From Tunturiibacter empetritectus (GTDB lineage Bacteria; Acidobacteriota; Terriglobia; Terriglobales; Acidobacteriaceae): a DNA stretch of 64,000 nucleotides. The notes under the pieces were generated by a model. That model was not told the DNA's origin and made no database searches. It saw only the letters and a program-made list of their open reading frames with translations. The DNA lies in the NCBI RefSeq assembly GCF_013410875.1, contig NZ_JACCCU010000001.1, positions 2,046,001 through 2,110,000 on the forward strand. The letters are read 5' to 3'. Shown in pieces: positions 35,567 to 45,218 of this stretch (positions are counted from its first letter, which is position 1; every line of letters begins with the position of its first letter). The translations under genes and the position numbers were made by a program.

Positions 35567-35911
35567 CTTCCATCCCTTTCCGTTATCCTGCACCAACTAC
35601 TCACAGTGCCCGCACAAACTCTGTGGCGCACTCCCAATGGACGTACACCACGCCATAACGTCGCACCAACCATCCAGGCGATAGCAAATCACATCCCGTT
35701 TCAACACTTATAGGATGCTCCGCGCCTCTCTCAGGACAACCTACGCAGGCCGGTCTACTTTCGTTCACTTCTCGAACCCGTGCGCTTCGTCATCCACCCT
35801 TACCTGGCTTAGCCCTTCTTCAGGTTTACTTCAGATTCACCAGTTCCTAACACAGACGGCATAGAGTCCTCTCGGTAACGCAGCACGATAAATCAACAAC
35901 ACGGAGACACT
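35567..35911. other. Divergent intergenic region, no gene seen
   Basis: 345 bases between the divergent DUF2076 and secreted-protein genes. I recognise no repeat, RNA or small gene. CGGAG at 35901-35905 serves the plus-strand gene. Confidence 0.4.
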
Positions 35912-37597
35912 ATGCAGCCCCTCTTTCCAATGTCAAAAAGTTCCTGGCAGCCGCTCCTCAAGGGAGTCGCAGCTCTTTCCTTGGCCACCGTCGCCGGTAT
36001 CCCGGCCAGCGCGCAGGACCGCGACCACGACGACCATATACGTTTCTTCCCTGGGAATCTCGTCGTCTCTCGCAGCGTCTACGACAACAACCCCAACAAC
36101 GTAAAGGTAGGCGCGCTCCTCCCGCCAAACTGCGCCAACACCACCACCCCCTGCGTCGCCGCGACCAACGACGGCACCTTCCCCTACGTCTTCAACAACG
36201 TCCTCGCCGATGGCAGCTTCGGCATCACCTCCAAGGTCTATCTCGACCAGATCACCCCCTTCGGCTTCCTCCTCAACTGCCTCGAAGTGCCCAACAGCAC
36301 CCAGCGCAACGTCCGCTCCGAGAGCAATCAGCTTGTCACCAGCTTCAGCTCGAAGTCTGAAGAAGCCCTCAACCTCTCCACCGACGGCAAGCTGCTTACC
36401 TTCATCGACTACGTCGCTCCCGTCAACACCATCGACGTCTCCAACTCCAACACCCCCGGCGTCATCGATCCCACCAACCCCGTCGGCGTCGCCTACTATC
36501 GTGCCGTCGCCACCGTCAGCCGCTCCGGCAAGTTCACCTTCACTGAAACCAACGCCTATAGCGGCAACAACGGCCGCGCCGCAATCTTCAACAACACCAA
36601 CGGCGCCGACTTCTTCTACACCTCCGGCAACGCGGGCAACGGCAGCAATCCCCAGCCCAACGGCGTCATCCTCGGCGCAGGCGCTCAGATCATCGATCCC
36701 GCCAACGCACCCGAAAGCTTCCAGAATCCCGGCACGCCCACCCCCGTCGCCAGCTTCTCCGTCATCCTGCTCGGCGATAAGGCCGACAAGATCGGCAAGG
36801 ACGACAACTTCCGCGGCCTGACCGTCTTTAACAACGTCCTCTACTACACCAAAGGCAGCGGCGGCAACGGCGTCAACACCGTCTACTTCGTCGACACCAC
36901 CGGCACCGCCTGCCCCAACGGCGTAGGCGTCCCCGCCGTCGGAGCAACCCTCCCCATCGCGCCTCTCGCCTACGATCCGACCAAGCTCCAAACCTCCGGC
37001 CTGCCCAGCAACATGTGCATCCTCGCTGGCTTCCCCACCGCCCTTGCCAAAACCGCGAACCCGCTCGCCTTTCCCTTCGGCATCTGGTTCGCCAATGCTG
37101 ACACCCTCTATGTAGCCGACGAAGGCGACGGCTACACCGGTGGATTGGATCTCTACACCCACGCCGCCGCCCAAACCACCGCAGGCATCCAGAAGTGGAT
37201 CTTCAACGCCTCCACCAAGTCCTGGAACCGCGCCTACACCCTGCAGACCGGCCTCGAACTCGGCGTCCCCTACACGGTCAACCGGTACCCCACCGGCAAC
37301 AACTCCGCCACCAGCCTTCCCTGGTCGCCAGCCACCGACGGCGTCCGTAATCTCACCGGCAGGGTCAGCGACGACGGCAAAGTCACCCTCTACGCCATCA
37401 CCTCCACCGTCAGCGGCAGCGGAGATCAGGGCGCCGATCCAAACCGCCTCGTCTTCGTCACCGACGATCTATCCAACACCGACGCGACCAAAGCAGCAAA
37501 GGAGAAGTTCTTCACCGTCCGTAAGGCCGACTTCGCCGAGGTCCTCCGTGGCGTATCTTTCACCCCCGGCACACGACCGGATCACGATCGCTGGTAG
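35912..37597 (+). CDS. Secreted protein, possible beta-propeller
   Basis: 561 aa with a signal peptide (about residues 15-35, ending PASAQ). The mature protein is Asn/Thr/Gly-rich, with repeated strand-rich units such as ADTLYVADEGDGYTGGLDLY and VTLYAITSTVSGSGDQGADP, suggesting a propeller. Its N-terminal DRDHDDHIRFF motif resembles the start of the mature propeller protein at 26108. It contains few cysteines and no recognised catalytic motif. A terminator follows. Confidence 0.72.
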   Translation: MQPLFPMSKSSWQPLLKGVAALSLATVAGIPASAQDRDHDDHIRFFPGNLVVSRSVYDNNPNNVKVGALLPPNCANTTTPCVAATNDGTFPYVFNNVLADGSFGITSKVYLDQITPFGFLLNCLEVPNSTQRNVRSESNQLVTSFSSKSEEALNLSTDGKLLTFIDYVAPVNTIDVSNSNTPGVIDPTNPVGVAYYRAVATVSRSGKFTFTETNAYSGNNGRAAIFNNTNGADFFYTSGNAGNGSNPQPNGVILGAGAQIIDPANAPESFQNPGTPTPVASFSVILLGDKADKIGKDDNFRGLTVFNNVLYYTKGSGGNGVNTVYFVDTTGTACPNGVGVPAVGATLPIAPLAYDPTKLQTSGLPSNMCILAGFPTALAKTANPLAFPFGIWFANADTLYVADEGDGYTGGLDLYTHAAAQTTAGIQKWIFNASTKSWNRAYTLQTGLELGVPYTVNRYPTGNNSATSLPWSPATDGVRNLTGRVSDDGKVTLYAITSTVSGSGDQGADPNRLVFVTDDLSNTDATKAAKEKFFTVRKADFAEVLRGVSFTPGTRPDHDRW

Positions 37598-37631
37598 TCG
37601 CACCTCACCCAAAACACCTGCCCAGCACCAC

Positions 37632-37672
37632 AACGCATCGCGGCGGAGATCCATCTCCCGCCGCGATGCGTT
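37632..37672 (+). terminator. Rho-independent terminator
   Basis: A perfect 15-base GC-rich stem (37632-37646 with 37658-37672) with an 11-base loop, starting with AA and ending with TT, then another T. It lies 35 bases after the secreted-protein stop codon. Confidence 0.75.
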
Positions 37673-37853
37673 TAATCAGCCCAGCTGCACAAAACGCCTC
37701 TAGTACATCTTCTGTTTGGAGGTATGTAAAGCAAGCGCAAGCGATATTTCACCGGCGCTCCCAGTCCCTTGAGGCTTCTACCACCCTCATCTCTACTCTG
37801 GCTTTGATCTGCAGCTCTCGCAATCACGCGAAAGGATTGTAAGCTAGAACCCA

Positions 37854-39191
37854 ATGTCTTCCTCTTCCAGCACGCAAACCATCCGCCCCGCGCGCAACTT
37901 CCAGGGCTCACTCACCCTCCCGGGCGATAAATCCATCTCCCACCGCTACGCCATGCTGGCTGGCCTCGCCGAAGGCACTACCCGCCTCTCCAACTTCTCT
38001 ACCGGCGCCGATCCCCACTCCTCGCTCGCCTGTATGGAGGCTCTTGGCGCAACCATCGTCCACAAACAAGACAAGACCATCGAGATCACCGGCACCGCCG
38101 GCAAATTTCGGCAGCCCTCCGCCCCCCTCGACTGCGGCAACTCTGGCTCGACCATGCGTATGCTCGCCGGCCTCATCGCCCCTCATCCTCACACCTTTAC
38201 TCTCATCGGCGACCACTCCCTCACCCTTCGTCCCATGGAACGCATTCGCAAACCGCTCGGACAGATGGGGGCAAAGATCGACCTCACCACGAACCCTGGC
38301 GATAAGGAAGGTCACGCCCCCATCACCATCCACGGCGGCCCGCTCCACGCCATCGACTTCGACACTCCCATCCCCAGTGCCCAGGTCAAAACCGCAGTCC
38401 TCTTCGCCGGCCTCCAGGCCAACGGCACCACCAGCCTTACCGAATCCATTCGCACCCGCGACCACTCCGAACACGCCCTCCGAGCCTTCGGCGCCACCCT
38501 CAATCGCACCAGCTCGCGAGGAGGAGAGGTAACCAAGCTAAGCATCCCCGGCAGCCAAACCCTGAAAGCGATCGACGCCACCATACCCGGCGATATCTCT
38601 TCCGCGGCCTTCTACCTCTGCGCCGCGCTCCTCTTCCCCGACTCCAATCTCATCCTCGACAGCGTCGGCATGAACCCGACCCGAGCCTCGCTGCTCGACG
38701 TCATCACCGCCCTCGGCGGCAAGATCAAAGTCCTCAACGTCGAGGAGCACCACGGCGAACTCATCGGCACCATTCAGGTCAACGTCTCACCCAACGGCCT
38801 CCGCGGCATGCATATCGGCGGAGCTCTCGCCGCCCAGATCATCGACGAGCTCCCCGTCCTCGCAGCCATCGCCCCGTACACCCACGACGGCATCACCATC
38901 CGCGACGCCAAAGAACTCCGCGTCAAAGAGTCCGATCGCATCGCCCTGGTCGCAAAGAACCTCCGCGCCATGGGAGCCGAACTCACCGAGCACGAGGATG
39001 GCCTCGTGATCCCAGGCAACCAGAGCCTTCACGGAGCGCAGATCGACTCCGGCACCGATCACCGCATCGCCATGGCCTTCTCCATCGCCGCGCTGCGTGC
39101 CACCGGAGACACTGAGATCCACGGAGCCGAAGCCGCAGCCATCAGCTTCCCAGAGTTCTTCACCCATCTCGACAATCTCTGCCAACGCTGA
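37854..39191 (+). CDS. aroA: 3-phosphoshikimate 1-carboxyvinyltransferase (EPSP synthase)
   Basis: Shikimate pathway enzyme joining shikimate-3-phosphate and PEP, leading to chorismate and aromatic amino acids; cytoplasmic, 445 aa, normal length. Marks are PGDKSISHRYAML (about residues 23-35), LDCGNSGSTMRML, and the later LRVKESDRI and DHRIAMAF motifs that close the active site. No other aro genes are adjacent. A TAAGCT box ends eight bases before the ATG, so the leader may be very short. Confidence 0.96.
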   Translation: MSSSSSTQTIRPARNFQGSLTLPGDKSISHRYAMLAGLAEGTTRLSNFSTGADPHSSLACMEALGATIVHKQDKTIEITGTAGKFRQPSAPLDCGNSGSTMRMLAGLIAPHPHTFTLIGDHSLTLRPMERIRKPLGQMGAKIDLTTNPGDKEGHAPITIHGGPLHAIDFDTPIPSAQVKTAVLFAGLQANGTTSLTESIRTRDHSEHALRAFGATLNRTSSRGGEVTKLSIPGSQTLKAIDATIPGDISSAAFYLCAALLFPDSNLILDSVGMNPTRASLLDVITALGGKIKVLNVEEHHGELIGTIQVNVSPNGLRGMHIGGALAAQIIDELPVLAAIAPYTHDGITIRDAKELRVKESDRIALVAKNLRAMGAELTEHEDGLVIPGNQSLHGAQIDSGTDHRIAMAFSIAALRATGDTEIHGAEAAAISFPEFFTHLDNLCQR

Positions 39192-39260
39192 ACCCCACAG
39201 TCAACATTGCAAGCAGTCAACACTGCAATTTGCTAAGCTGGCTTCAATCTCCACAGGTCC

Positions 39261-40376
39261 ATGCAAACACCCCCCGGCGGCTCCCGCCCCATCCTCATCA
39301 CCGAGATCGAACAGTTCGGCGGCTCCGAGCGCAGCGTCCTCGCGCTCTCCCGCTGGCTGCATCAACGCAATCTGCCCAATCACGTCGTCACCTACTTCGA
39401 CCGCTGCAACCTCGCTCAATACGCCACCCACCCCTTGCAGGTCGTCGAACTCAACCCCACACCGGGAGCACGCAACAAGATCGCCTCCCTCCGCACTTAC
39501 TTCAATCAGCAGCCCACGAACTCACCCAAGCCACTCGCCTCCGGCTATCAACCTACCCTCCACGCAACCCTCGCTGGGCAGCGCGGATTCCACAGCCTCA
39601 TGCACGACACGCCCTCTCTCTTCGGAGATCAGGACACCCGCCGCCTCCCCACCGACCTTCGCATCGCCGTCTCAAATCGCATCATCGGCTACGGCCTGCG
39701 CTCCGGCGGCAACACCATCGTCACCAGCGAATACCTCCGCAGCGAATGCCGCAACGACTTCAATGTCGACGCAAAGATCGCCCGCATGGGCGGCCTAGTT
39801 ACCAGCGCCTCAGCCCCACCCCCTCACCCGGTAAAAGACCAACTTCGGATGTTCTCCGTCTGCCGCATCGAACCCAACAAGCGCATCGACTGGATCATCC
39901 GCGCCCTCGCTGAACTTGAGCGCGGCAACAAACCACTCTCCTCCATCATCGACTGGAGGCTCGACCTCGCAGGCAAAGGCTCTCTCATCCCCAGTCTTAC
40001 CCAGATGGCACAAACCCTCGGCATTGGCGATCGAATACACTTCCACGGCTTCGTCCCCGACGACGATCTCGAGCGACTCTTTTCACAGACCCACCTGTTC
40101 CTCATGCCTGCCGTTCAAGGCTACGGAATCCCCGCCATCGAATCGCTGCACCGCGGCATCCCCGTTCTGCTCCATCGCGAATCAGGCGTCAGCGACATTC
40201 TGCTCGACACCCCCTGGGCAACCGTCTTCACCGGAGGGGAAGATAACATGACCCCGGCGCTCCAATCTGCAATAGAAGCCATTCTCCAGGGCAAGCACCT
40301 CACCATCCCGCAGCCTCATCTCCCCACCGAAGACGAGTGGGCCAAACGCGTTGCAACACTTTGCAATTGGCTGTAA
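39261..40376 (+). CDS. Glycosyltransferase family 4-like protein
   Basis: 371-aa GT-B fold glycosyltransferase, probably cytoplasmic and acting on a lipid-linked or envelope glycan. The N-terminal ITEIEQFGGSERSVLALSRW is the acceptor-side loop. The C-terminal half has the nucleotide-sugar site, with FSVCRIEPNKRIDWII, IHFHGFVPDDDLERLFS and PAVQGYGIPAIE in place of the usual EGFGLPxxE. Donor and acceptor are unknown. It is a single gene, convergent with the nuclease gene. Confidence 0.85.
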   Translation: MQTPPGGSRPILITEIEQFGGSERSVLALSRWLHQRNLPNHVVTYFDRCNLAQYATHPLQVVELNPTPGARNKIASLRTYFNQQPTNSPKPLASGYQPTLHATLAGQRGFHSLMHDTPSLFGDQDTRRLPTDLRIAVSNRIIGYGLRSGGNTIVTSEYLRSECRNDFNVDAKIARMGGLVTSASAPPPHPVKDQLRMFSVCRIEPNKRIDWIIRALAELERGNKPLSSIIDWRLDLAGKGSLIPSLTQMAQTLGIGDRIHFHGFVPDDDLERLFSQTHLFLMPAVQGYGIPAIESLHRGIPVLLHRESGVSDILLDTPWATVFTGGEDNMTPALQSAIEAILQGKHLTIPQPHLPTEDEWAKRVATLCNWL

Positions 40377-40385
40377 CCGAAACCG

Positions 40386-40910
40386 TTACATTTTGTAGCG
40401 GCCCATGTCATCGTCGTTCAGATTCTCAAGCCACCGCCGCATCTCCTCAGCATTCACATTCGGCGAGCCGCTGACAGCCTGCTTTGAGTTCTCAAGTACT
40501 GTGCGATTGACATAGATCGGGCAGTCCCACCGCAGCGCCAGCGCAATCGCATCTGACGGCCGCGCATCCATCGTCACTGTCTCGCCCGCATGGTCCATCC
40601 AGATCACGGCAAAAAACGTATCGTCTCGCAGCTCCGACACAACTACCTTACGAACTTCAGCATTCAGACCACGAGCCATATTCTGCAGAAGGTCGTGCGT
40701 CATCGGCCGCGGAGTAGCCGTCTTCTCCAGCTCAAGCGCAATTGCATTCGCCTCGAAGATCCCCACCCAGATCGGCAGCACCAGATCGCTCCCAACATCC
40801 TTCAGCACAATGATGGGCATATTCGTGACCGGGTCCATCATCAAGCCGCGAATCTGCATCTCCACTTCGTCGGGAGCCTGCACGACGGGTTGAACTGAAG
40901 AAGAATTCAT
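40386..40910 (-). CDS. Bifunctional nuclease (BFN/DUF151) family protein
   Basis: 174-aa protein of the BFN domain, described for plant and bacterial relatives as having RNase and DNase activity. Marks are PIIVLKD, LPIWVGIFEANAIALELE, the RPMTHDLL segment and the late DARPSDAIALALR helix. Its ATG shares one base with the miaB stop codon (TAATG), so it is translationally coupled to miaB and may act in RNA metabolism. Confidence 0.9.
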   Translation of the reverse strand: MNSSSVQPVVQAPDEVEMQIRGLMMDPVTNMPIIVLKDVGSDLVLPIWVGIFEANAIALELEKTATPRPMTHDLLQNMARGLNAEVRKVVVSELRDDTFFAVIWMDHAGETVTMDARPSDAIALALRWDCPIYVNRTVLENSKQAVSGSPNVNAEEMRRWLENLNDDDMGRYKM

Positions 40911-42286
40911 TAGTTGAGCACCACAAAATCCGCAACCCGTTGCAGCGCAACGAACGGCAAAGCCTCCGCATCGGCGATAGCCTCACCCACCAGGCAGTTC
41001 GGCAGCGTCTGCGTAATCCGCACCGACAGATAACTTCCAATCGGAGGCTGCGCAATCTGTGCTGTCGAAAAATTCACCGTCTTATTCTGCGAGCTGCGCC
41101 CCACCACCTGGTTACGCGAAGGATTGTAGCTCTCCACCATCACCTCCTGCATCTCGCCCAGGTGTCGTCCGTAGTGTTCCCGCTGAATCTCCCGCTGCCG
41201 GTCCATCAAGATTCGCAGCCGCTCCGACTTCAGCTCATCGGGAATACTGTCCGCCATCGTCACCGCCGGCGTATTCGGTCTCGGCGAAAACTTGAACGCA
41301 AACACCGCGTCATACTTCACCTCGCCCACCAGCGTAATGGTCTCCTCAAAGTCCGCGTCCGTCTCACCCGGAAAACCCACAATCATGTCGCTCGTAATGC
41401 TGATGTCGCGTTTAGCGGCCTTGATCCAGCTCATCCGCTCCAGATACCACTCCCGCGTATACTCCCGCGACATAGCCTTCAGTACCGCAGACGAACCCGA
41501 CTGCACCGGCAAATGAATATGGTCGCAGAGCGTCGGAGTATCGTCGATCGCCTGCACAATATCTCGCGTAAAGTCCCGCGGATGCGACGTCGTAAAACGC
41601 ACGCGCCGAATCCCCGGCAACTCCCCTACCGCAACCAGCAGCTCCGCAAACGACATCCGCCCCGAAGGATCGCGATACGAGTTCACATTCTGTCCCAGAA
41701 ACTGAATCTCCGTGAACCCAAGATCCACCATCTTCTTCGCCTCAACCAGCACCGAAGCCGCAGTCCGGCTGCGTTCCTTGCCCCGCGTGTAAGGCACAAC
41801 ACAATATGCGCAAAACTTGTCGCACCCCTCAATGATCGTGATGTACCCACGATGCGGATTCGACCGTGCCGTAAACTCCGTCTCAAACGTCAGATCGGTC
41901 TGCCGGTCGTCGAGCCCCGTAATCCGCTCCTCCCCAGCCTCCAGCCGCCGCAGCATCTCCGGCAGGTTCCGGTACGAAGCCGACCCCGCCACCATCGACA
42001 CATACGGAGCCTTCTCAAAGATCTTCTCGCCCTCCTGCTGAGCGACGCAACCCAGCACAGCGAACTTCTTCCCCTCACCCTGCAGCTTCTTGTACTCGTT
42101 CAGTCGATGAAACACCTTCTGCTCAGCCTTATCGCGAATCGAGCAGGTGTTATACAAGATCAACCCGGCCGCATCTTCCTCCTGCACACGGGCATACCCC
42201 TGCTGCTCCAGCGTCCCGATGACCTTCTCCGAGTCATGAGCATTCATCTGGCAGCCAAACGTCTCAATGTAAAAAGTCTTACTCAC
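40910..42286 (-). CDS. miaB: tRNA-2-methylthio-N6-dimethylallyladenosine synthase
   Basis: Radical SAM methylthiotransferase modifying i6A37 to ms2i6A37 in tRNAs that read UNN codons. 458 aa from GTG 42286. An N-terminal UPF0004 domain carries three cluster-binding cysteines (FGCQMN, NTCSIRD, LGCVAQ), the radical SAM motif is CDKFCAYC (CX3CX2C), and a TRAM domain ends the protein. An in-frame GTG at 42316 would add ten residues. I prefer 42286 because the family starts right at KTFYIETFGCQ and a TATACT box ends six bases upstream. Confidence 0.94.
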   Translation of the reverse strand: MSKTFYIETFGCQMNAHDSEKVIGTLEQQGYARVQEEDAAGLILYNTCSIRDKAEQKVFHRLNEYKKLQGEGKKFAVLGCVAQQEGEKIFEKAPYVSMVAGSASYRNLPEMLRRLEAGEERITGLDDRQTDLTFETEFTARSNPHRGYITIIEGCDKFCAYCVVPYTRGKERSRTAASVLVEAKKMVDLGFTEIQFLGQNVNSYRDPSGRMSFAELLVAVGELPGIRRVRFTTSHPRDFTRDIVQAIDDTPTLCDHIHLPVQSGSSAVLKAMSREYTREWYLERMSWIKAAKRDISITSDMIVGFPGETDADFEETITLVGEVKYDAVFAFKFSPRPNTPAVTMADSIPDELKSERLRILMDRQREIQREHYGRHLGEMQEVMVESYNPSRNQVVGRSSQNKTVNFSTAQIAQPPIGSYLSVRITQTLPNCLVGEAIADAEALPFVALQRVADFVVLN

Positions 42287-42292
42287 AGTTAC

Positions 42293-42298
42293 AGTATA
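42293..42298 (-). promoter_or_regulatory. Putative -10 box (TATACT) for leaderless miaB
   Basis: On the minus strand TATACT is followed by gtaact and then GTG. No ribosome-binding site is present. This supports the GTG at 42286 as the start of a leaderless message. Confidence 0.5.
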
Positions 42299-42353
42299 GC
42301 CGTTCGCTAACGCCACTCATCGACTGTCACGGAAGTTGATGACCCAGAGCCGT

Positions 42354-44042
42354 TCAGTGAACTTCTTGAATAAAGAGCATACGCTGATGTGGTGCAAACC
42401 ATGTGTGATAGAGGACAGGCGAAAACTGCGACGGTTTAAAACAGGACGTCTGATCGAAGGTCAGTACATAACGAGGGTTCACCGCAGGAGTGTGTGCTGC
42501 AAACCATGAGTAACAATTCTCTGGAATATCTTCCGGACGGCTCCAAGGGTGATAGGCACCGACCGGAATGCGCAGCCGATCATCGTTCACATACCCCGCG
42601 ACTTCAAGTTGCGTCCATGCGTCATACTCAAAGGTTCCTTGAATCTCCGTTCTGGGCACGCCTGCTCTGAGGACCTCGTCTGCCGCAGCAAGTTGTGCTC
42701 GATAGAAGGCGAAAAGATCATGCATTCTCGTGACAGCGAAGGCGCCGAAGAGAAGAAGCAGAAACAGGCACACCGATGGCAACCGGCCGCCAATCTTCTT
42801 TTCATAAAGTCTTAGAAGTACCGCGACAGCCACAATCAGAAGAGGCAGCAGATAGCGATCATAGAGATGTACCCTCGTCAGCAGCAGGAGAAGATAGGCA
42901 ACAGTGAACGGACCTAAAAGAACGAGAAAGGATCTTGTTGAAGGCGCAGCCTTGTACGCCAGAGCATGGTCCGTCAGGCAGGAAGCGTTTCGGTAAAAAA
43001 GCAGCAGGCCGCCGATGCCAGCCAAAGTCAGGACAGACAGAGCCAGTTGCAGAGTGTAGGAAAGATCATCCACGACGACAATACTGCCCGCATAGGTCCC
43101 AAGCAGTACAAGTAGGCTCTCCGGCTTATGTAAAAAGATAAGCAATGCCACTGCAACTAAGACGACGGCTGCCGCAGCGATAGCTTCATTGCGGGGTCGC
43201 CGCTCAGCGAAAGGAAACTTTGCGATAAATGCAACTAAGATCGGTAGCACGAACAAAAAAAGTGCGAGACCGTTCCTTATCACCGAGTTCGCCCATTGAG
43301 CTTTTTCTGATCCGTGAGGCCTATGAAACATTGGCTCCGGAACCGAGTAAGGTTGATGACTGAACCAATGCATGCAAGCGCCAATAAAAATAACGCTAAT
43401 CATCCATAACGCGGCGCCTACTACTGGAACCCGTGACCTTTTCCTCATCTGCCATGCAGCGGACGGCACAATAATCAAAGCACCCAGCCATGCGATTTGG
43501 CGCACAGTGCCTCCCACATCATTTGAGAGCGCAGCAAACACGAGCCATCCTATGGCTGCCCGGTCCGTGCGTTCCTCAATCGCGCGTGTACAACTGTAGA
43601 TACAGAGAACAAGGCAGAAGATACCCGGAATGTCCGACATAAAACTAAAAGCAAGCGGTAAAAACAGTGGCGAAAGTGCAATTGCAAGAGTCCCCATCGT
43701 TGCGTTCCACTCATTGATGCCGAAGCGCACAAAGAGACGCTGGATCAGCATGACCGTCGCCATCGCAACCATCAGGATAGAGACGCGAGCGAGCAGGAAA
43801 GAAAACCCAAAGAGCTTAAAGAAAAGTGCGCCTAGATAGAGTTGCCAACCGAGCATGGCGGTCGACCAACCGTTATAGACAATGTGTCCCGTCTCGGAAA
43901 GTACACGGGCACTCCATATGTACGACCAGTCGTCATAGATACCCATTTCGAGCATCGGACGGGCGAGTATAACTCCTATCAAAAGGGCGAACGCACAAAA
44001 TGAAGCAGGACTGCAAATCGTGGACCGAATTTTTGTAAACAA
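42354..44042 (-). CDS. Multi-membrane-span protein, glycosyltransferase-39-like
   Basis: 562 aa with about eleven membrane helices. An early extracytoplasmic acidic motif (MGIYDDWSYIWSARVL, about residues 32-47) resembles the metal- and donor-binding loop of GT-C enzymes such as ArnT and protein mannosyltransferases. A roughly 110-residue soluble C-terminal domain follows. The likely role is transfer of a sugar from a polyprenyl donor outside the membrane (inference). The start is TTG 44042 behind a GAGGGAG ribosome-binding site. Third codon positions are far less C-rich than in neighbouring genes, suggesting transfer. Confidence 0.75.
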   Translation of the reverse strand: MFTKIRSTICSPASFCAFALLIGVILARPMLEMGIYDDWSYIWSARVLSETGHIVYNGWSTAMLGWQLYLGALFFKLFGFSFLLARVSILMVAMATVMLIQRLFVRFGINEWNATMGTLAIALSPLFLPLAFSFMSDIPGIFCLVLCIYSCTRAIEERTDRAAIGWLVFAALSNDVGGTVRQIAWLGALIIVPSAAWQMRKRSRVPVVGAALWMISVIFIGACMHWFSHQPYSVPEPMFHRPHGSEKAQWANSVIRNGLALFLFVLPILVAFIAKFPFAERRPRNEAIAAAAVVLVAVALLIFLHKPESLLVLLGTYAGSIVVVDDLSYTLQLALSVLTLAGIGGLLLFYRNASCLTDHALAYKAAPSTRSFLVLLGPFTVAYLLLLLTRVHLYDRYLLPLLIVAVAVLLRLYEKKIGGRLPSVCLFLLLLFGAFAVTRMHDLFAFYRAQLAAADEVLRAGVPRTEIQGTFEYDAWTQLEVAGYVNDDRLRIPVGAYHPWSRPEDIPENCYSWFAAHTPAVNPRYVLTFDQTSCFKPSQFSPVLYHTWFAPHQRMLFIQEVH

Positions 44043-44324
44043 AGCTCTCCCTCAATTCGCAAATCGCTTACTTGTCTTTGTAAGATCAGCATAAGCTATC
44101 GACCAACCTGGAGTCGTCGAACTAATGGTATCTAGTTTCAACTCTCTCCTGTTAGAGGACGCTGAAGCTAACGCCTAGGGCGCAATACCAGTACTACAAT
44201 CCGGAATAGGCCGTGTCGTAGTTATGAGAGGCGCATCAGCCTGGCCGCTGCTTACTGAGCATGTTAAAAACAGAATCGCCGCAAGCCAAATGCCATGCGC
44301 CGCTAAGTTTGCTGATTGATAGTT

Positions 44325-44401
44325 TGGTAGCGCCAACGGGGATCGAACCCGTACTCTCAGCCTTGAAAGGGCCGCGTGTTAACCAGTTACACCATGGCGC
44401 C
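44325..44401 (-). tRNA. tRNA-Glu (anticodon TTC)
   Basis: Full cloverleaf on the minus strand. Acceptor GGCGCCA pairs with TGGCGCT (one G-U), D stem GTGT/ACAC, anticodon stem CGGCC/GGCTG around loop CTTTCAA, and T arm ACGGG-TTCGATC-CCCGT. The 3' CCA is encoded (tgg at 44325-44327). Anticodon TTC reads GAA and GAG. Confidence 0.96.
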
Positions 44402-44429
44402 AAAACACGAAGTTGCAGAAGGAAAGGAT

Positions 44430-44506
<77 letters not shown>

Positions 44507-44604
44507 AGAAACCAGACAGGAGAGGAACTGCTCCACTGCGATAAACAAATTATATCAGCTAACGACGCTGCTGAGCGACCCGCGCCCCTCTGAAAAAGAA
44601 GCCC

Positions 44605-44880
44605 TTACAGCCCCAGCTTCTTCACCTCGTCGTTGTAGTACTTGCGGTACAGGATGTCCCACTCCTGCGACCCTTCCACGATGATCTTTCGCTGCGAAGC
44701 GATCTTCTGCCGCGCCGCCGCATCGATCTTTGTCTCTTCCATCAACAGCTTCTCGAGAGCCTTCCGAGCCTCCTGCCGAATCGTGTTCCGATCCTCCAGA
44801 AAGTCGACCTCCGGAATCTCCGCCAGGGTGTCGGCCACCGTATGGGCCAGCTTGTTGAGCTTGTCGCGAGAGATTCTCAC
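44605..44880 (-). CDS. DUF507 family protein (second of tandem pair)
   Basis: 91-aa helical protein of DUF507, function unknown. It opens with RISRDKLNKLAHTVADTLAE and ends with the family-typical DILYRKYYNDEVKKLGL. The GTG start overlaps the upstream paralogue's stop (GTGA), indicating coupled translation and probably a heteromeric product. It lies downstream of the ferredoxin gene on the same strand. Confidence 0.85.
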   Translation of the reverse strand: MRISRDKLNKLAHTVADTLAEIPEVDFLEDRNTIRQEARKALEKLLMEETKIDAAARQKIASQRKIIVEGSQEWDILYRKYYNDEVKKLGL

Positions 44881-45155
44881 AGCACCGCCTTGTACTTGCG
44901 GGCCAGCTCATTCTTCACCTTTTTGAACATCTCCGGATAGCTCGCGCCGGTCTTGCGCATGTCGTCCTGAAAGGCTTCAAGGATCACGCGAACTTCATCG
45001 TTGATCCGGTCTTCCAGCGCCAGCTCATCCACCATTCCCGCAGTAACGCGTTCATTGACCACAGCCGGTTTGTCAGTGTGGATCATCTTTTCGGCGACTA
45101 AATGCTTAACGGTCTGGCGCGCCAGGTATCCAACGTAATCTTTTGAAAAAATCAT
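44877..45155 (-). CDS. DUF507 family protein (first of tandem pair)
   Basis: 92-aa paralogue of the following gene, function unknown. It opens with IFSKDYVGYLARQTVKHLVA and has a conserved LALEDRINDEVRVIL middle; the tail FKKVKNELARKYKAVL parallels that of its partner. The ATG at 45155 is preceded by AAGGAAA; an upstream in-frame start is not needed. The two likely arose by duplication. Confidence 0.85.
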   Translation of the reverse strand: MIFSKDYVGYLARQTVKHLVAEKMIHTDKPAVVNERVTAGMVDELALEDRINDEVRVILEAFQDDMRKTGASYPEMFKKVKNELARKYKAVL

Positions 45156-45218
45156 TTGACTTTCCTTCGAATATACCACGCGACTCGTCTCATCCACCGC
45201 CCACTCCTCAACGCCCCA

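Noticed and set aside
35933-37174. 413-aa open frame antisense to the secreted protein at 35912
   Set aside because: Val/Gly/Asp-rich shadow. The sense frame has a signal peptide, ribosome-binding site and terminator.
40940-42310. 456-aa Arg/His-rich open frame antisense to miaB
   Set aside because: Composition is that of a shadow; miaB has all its cluster cysteines in the other strand.
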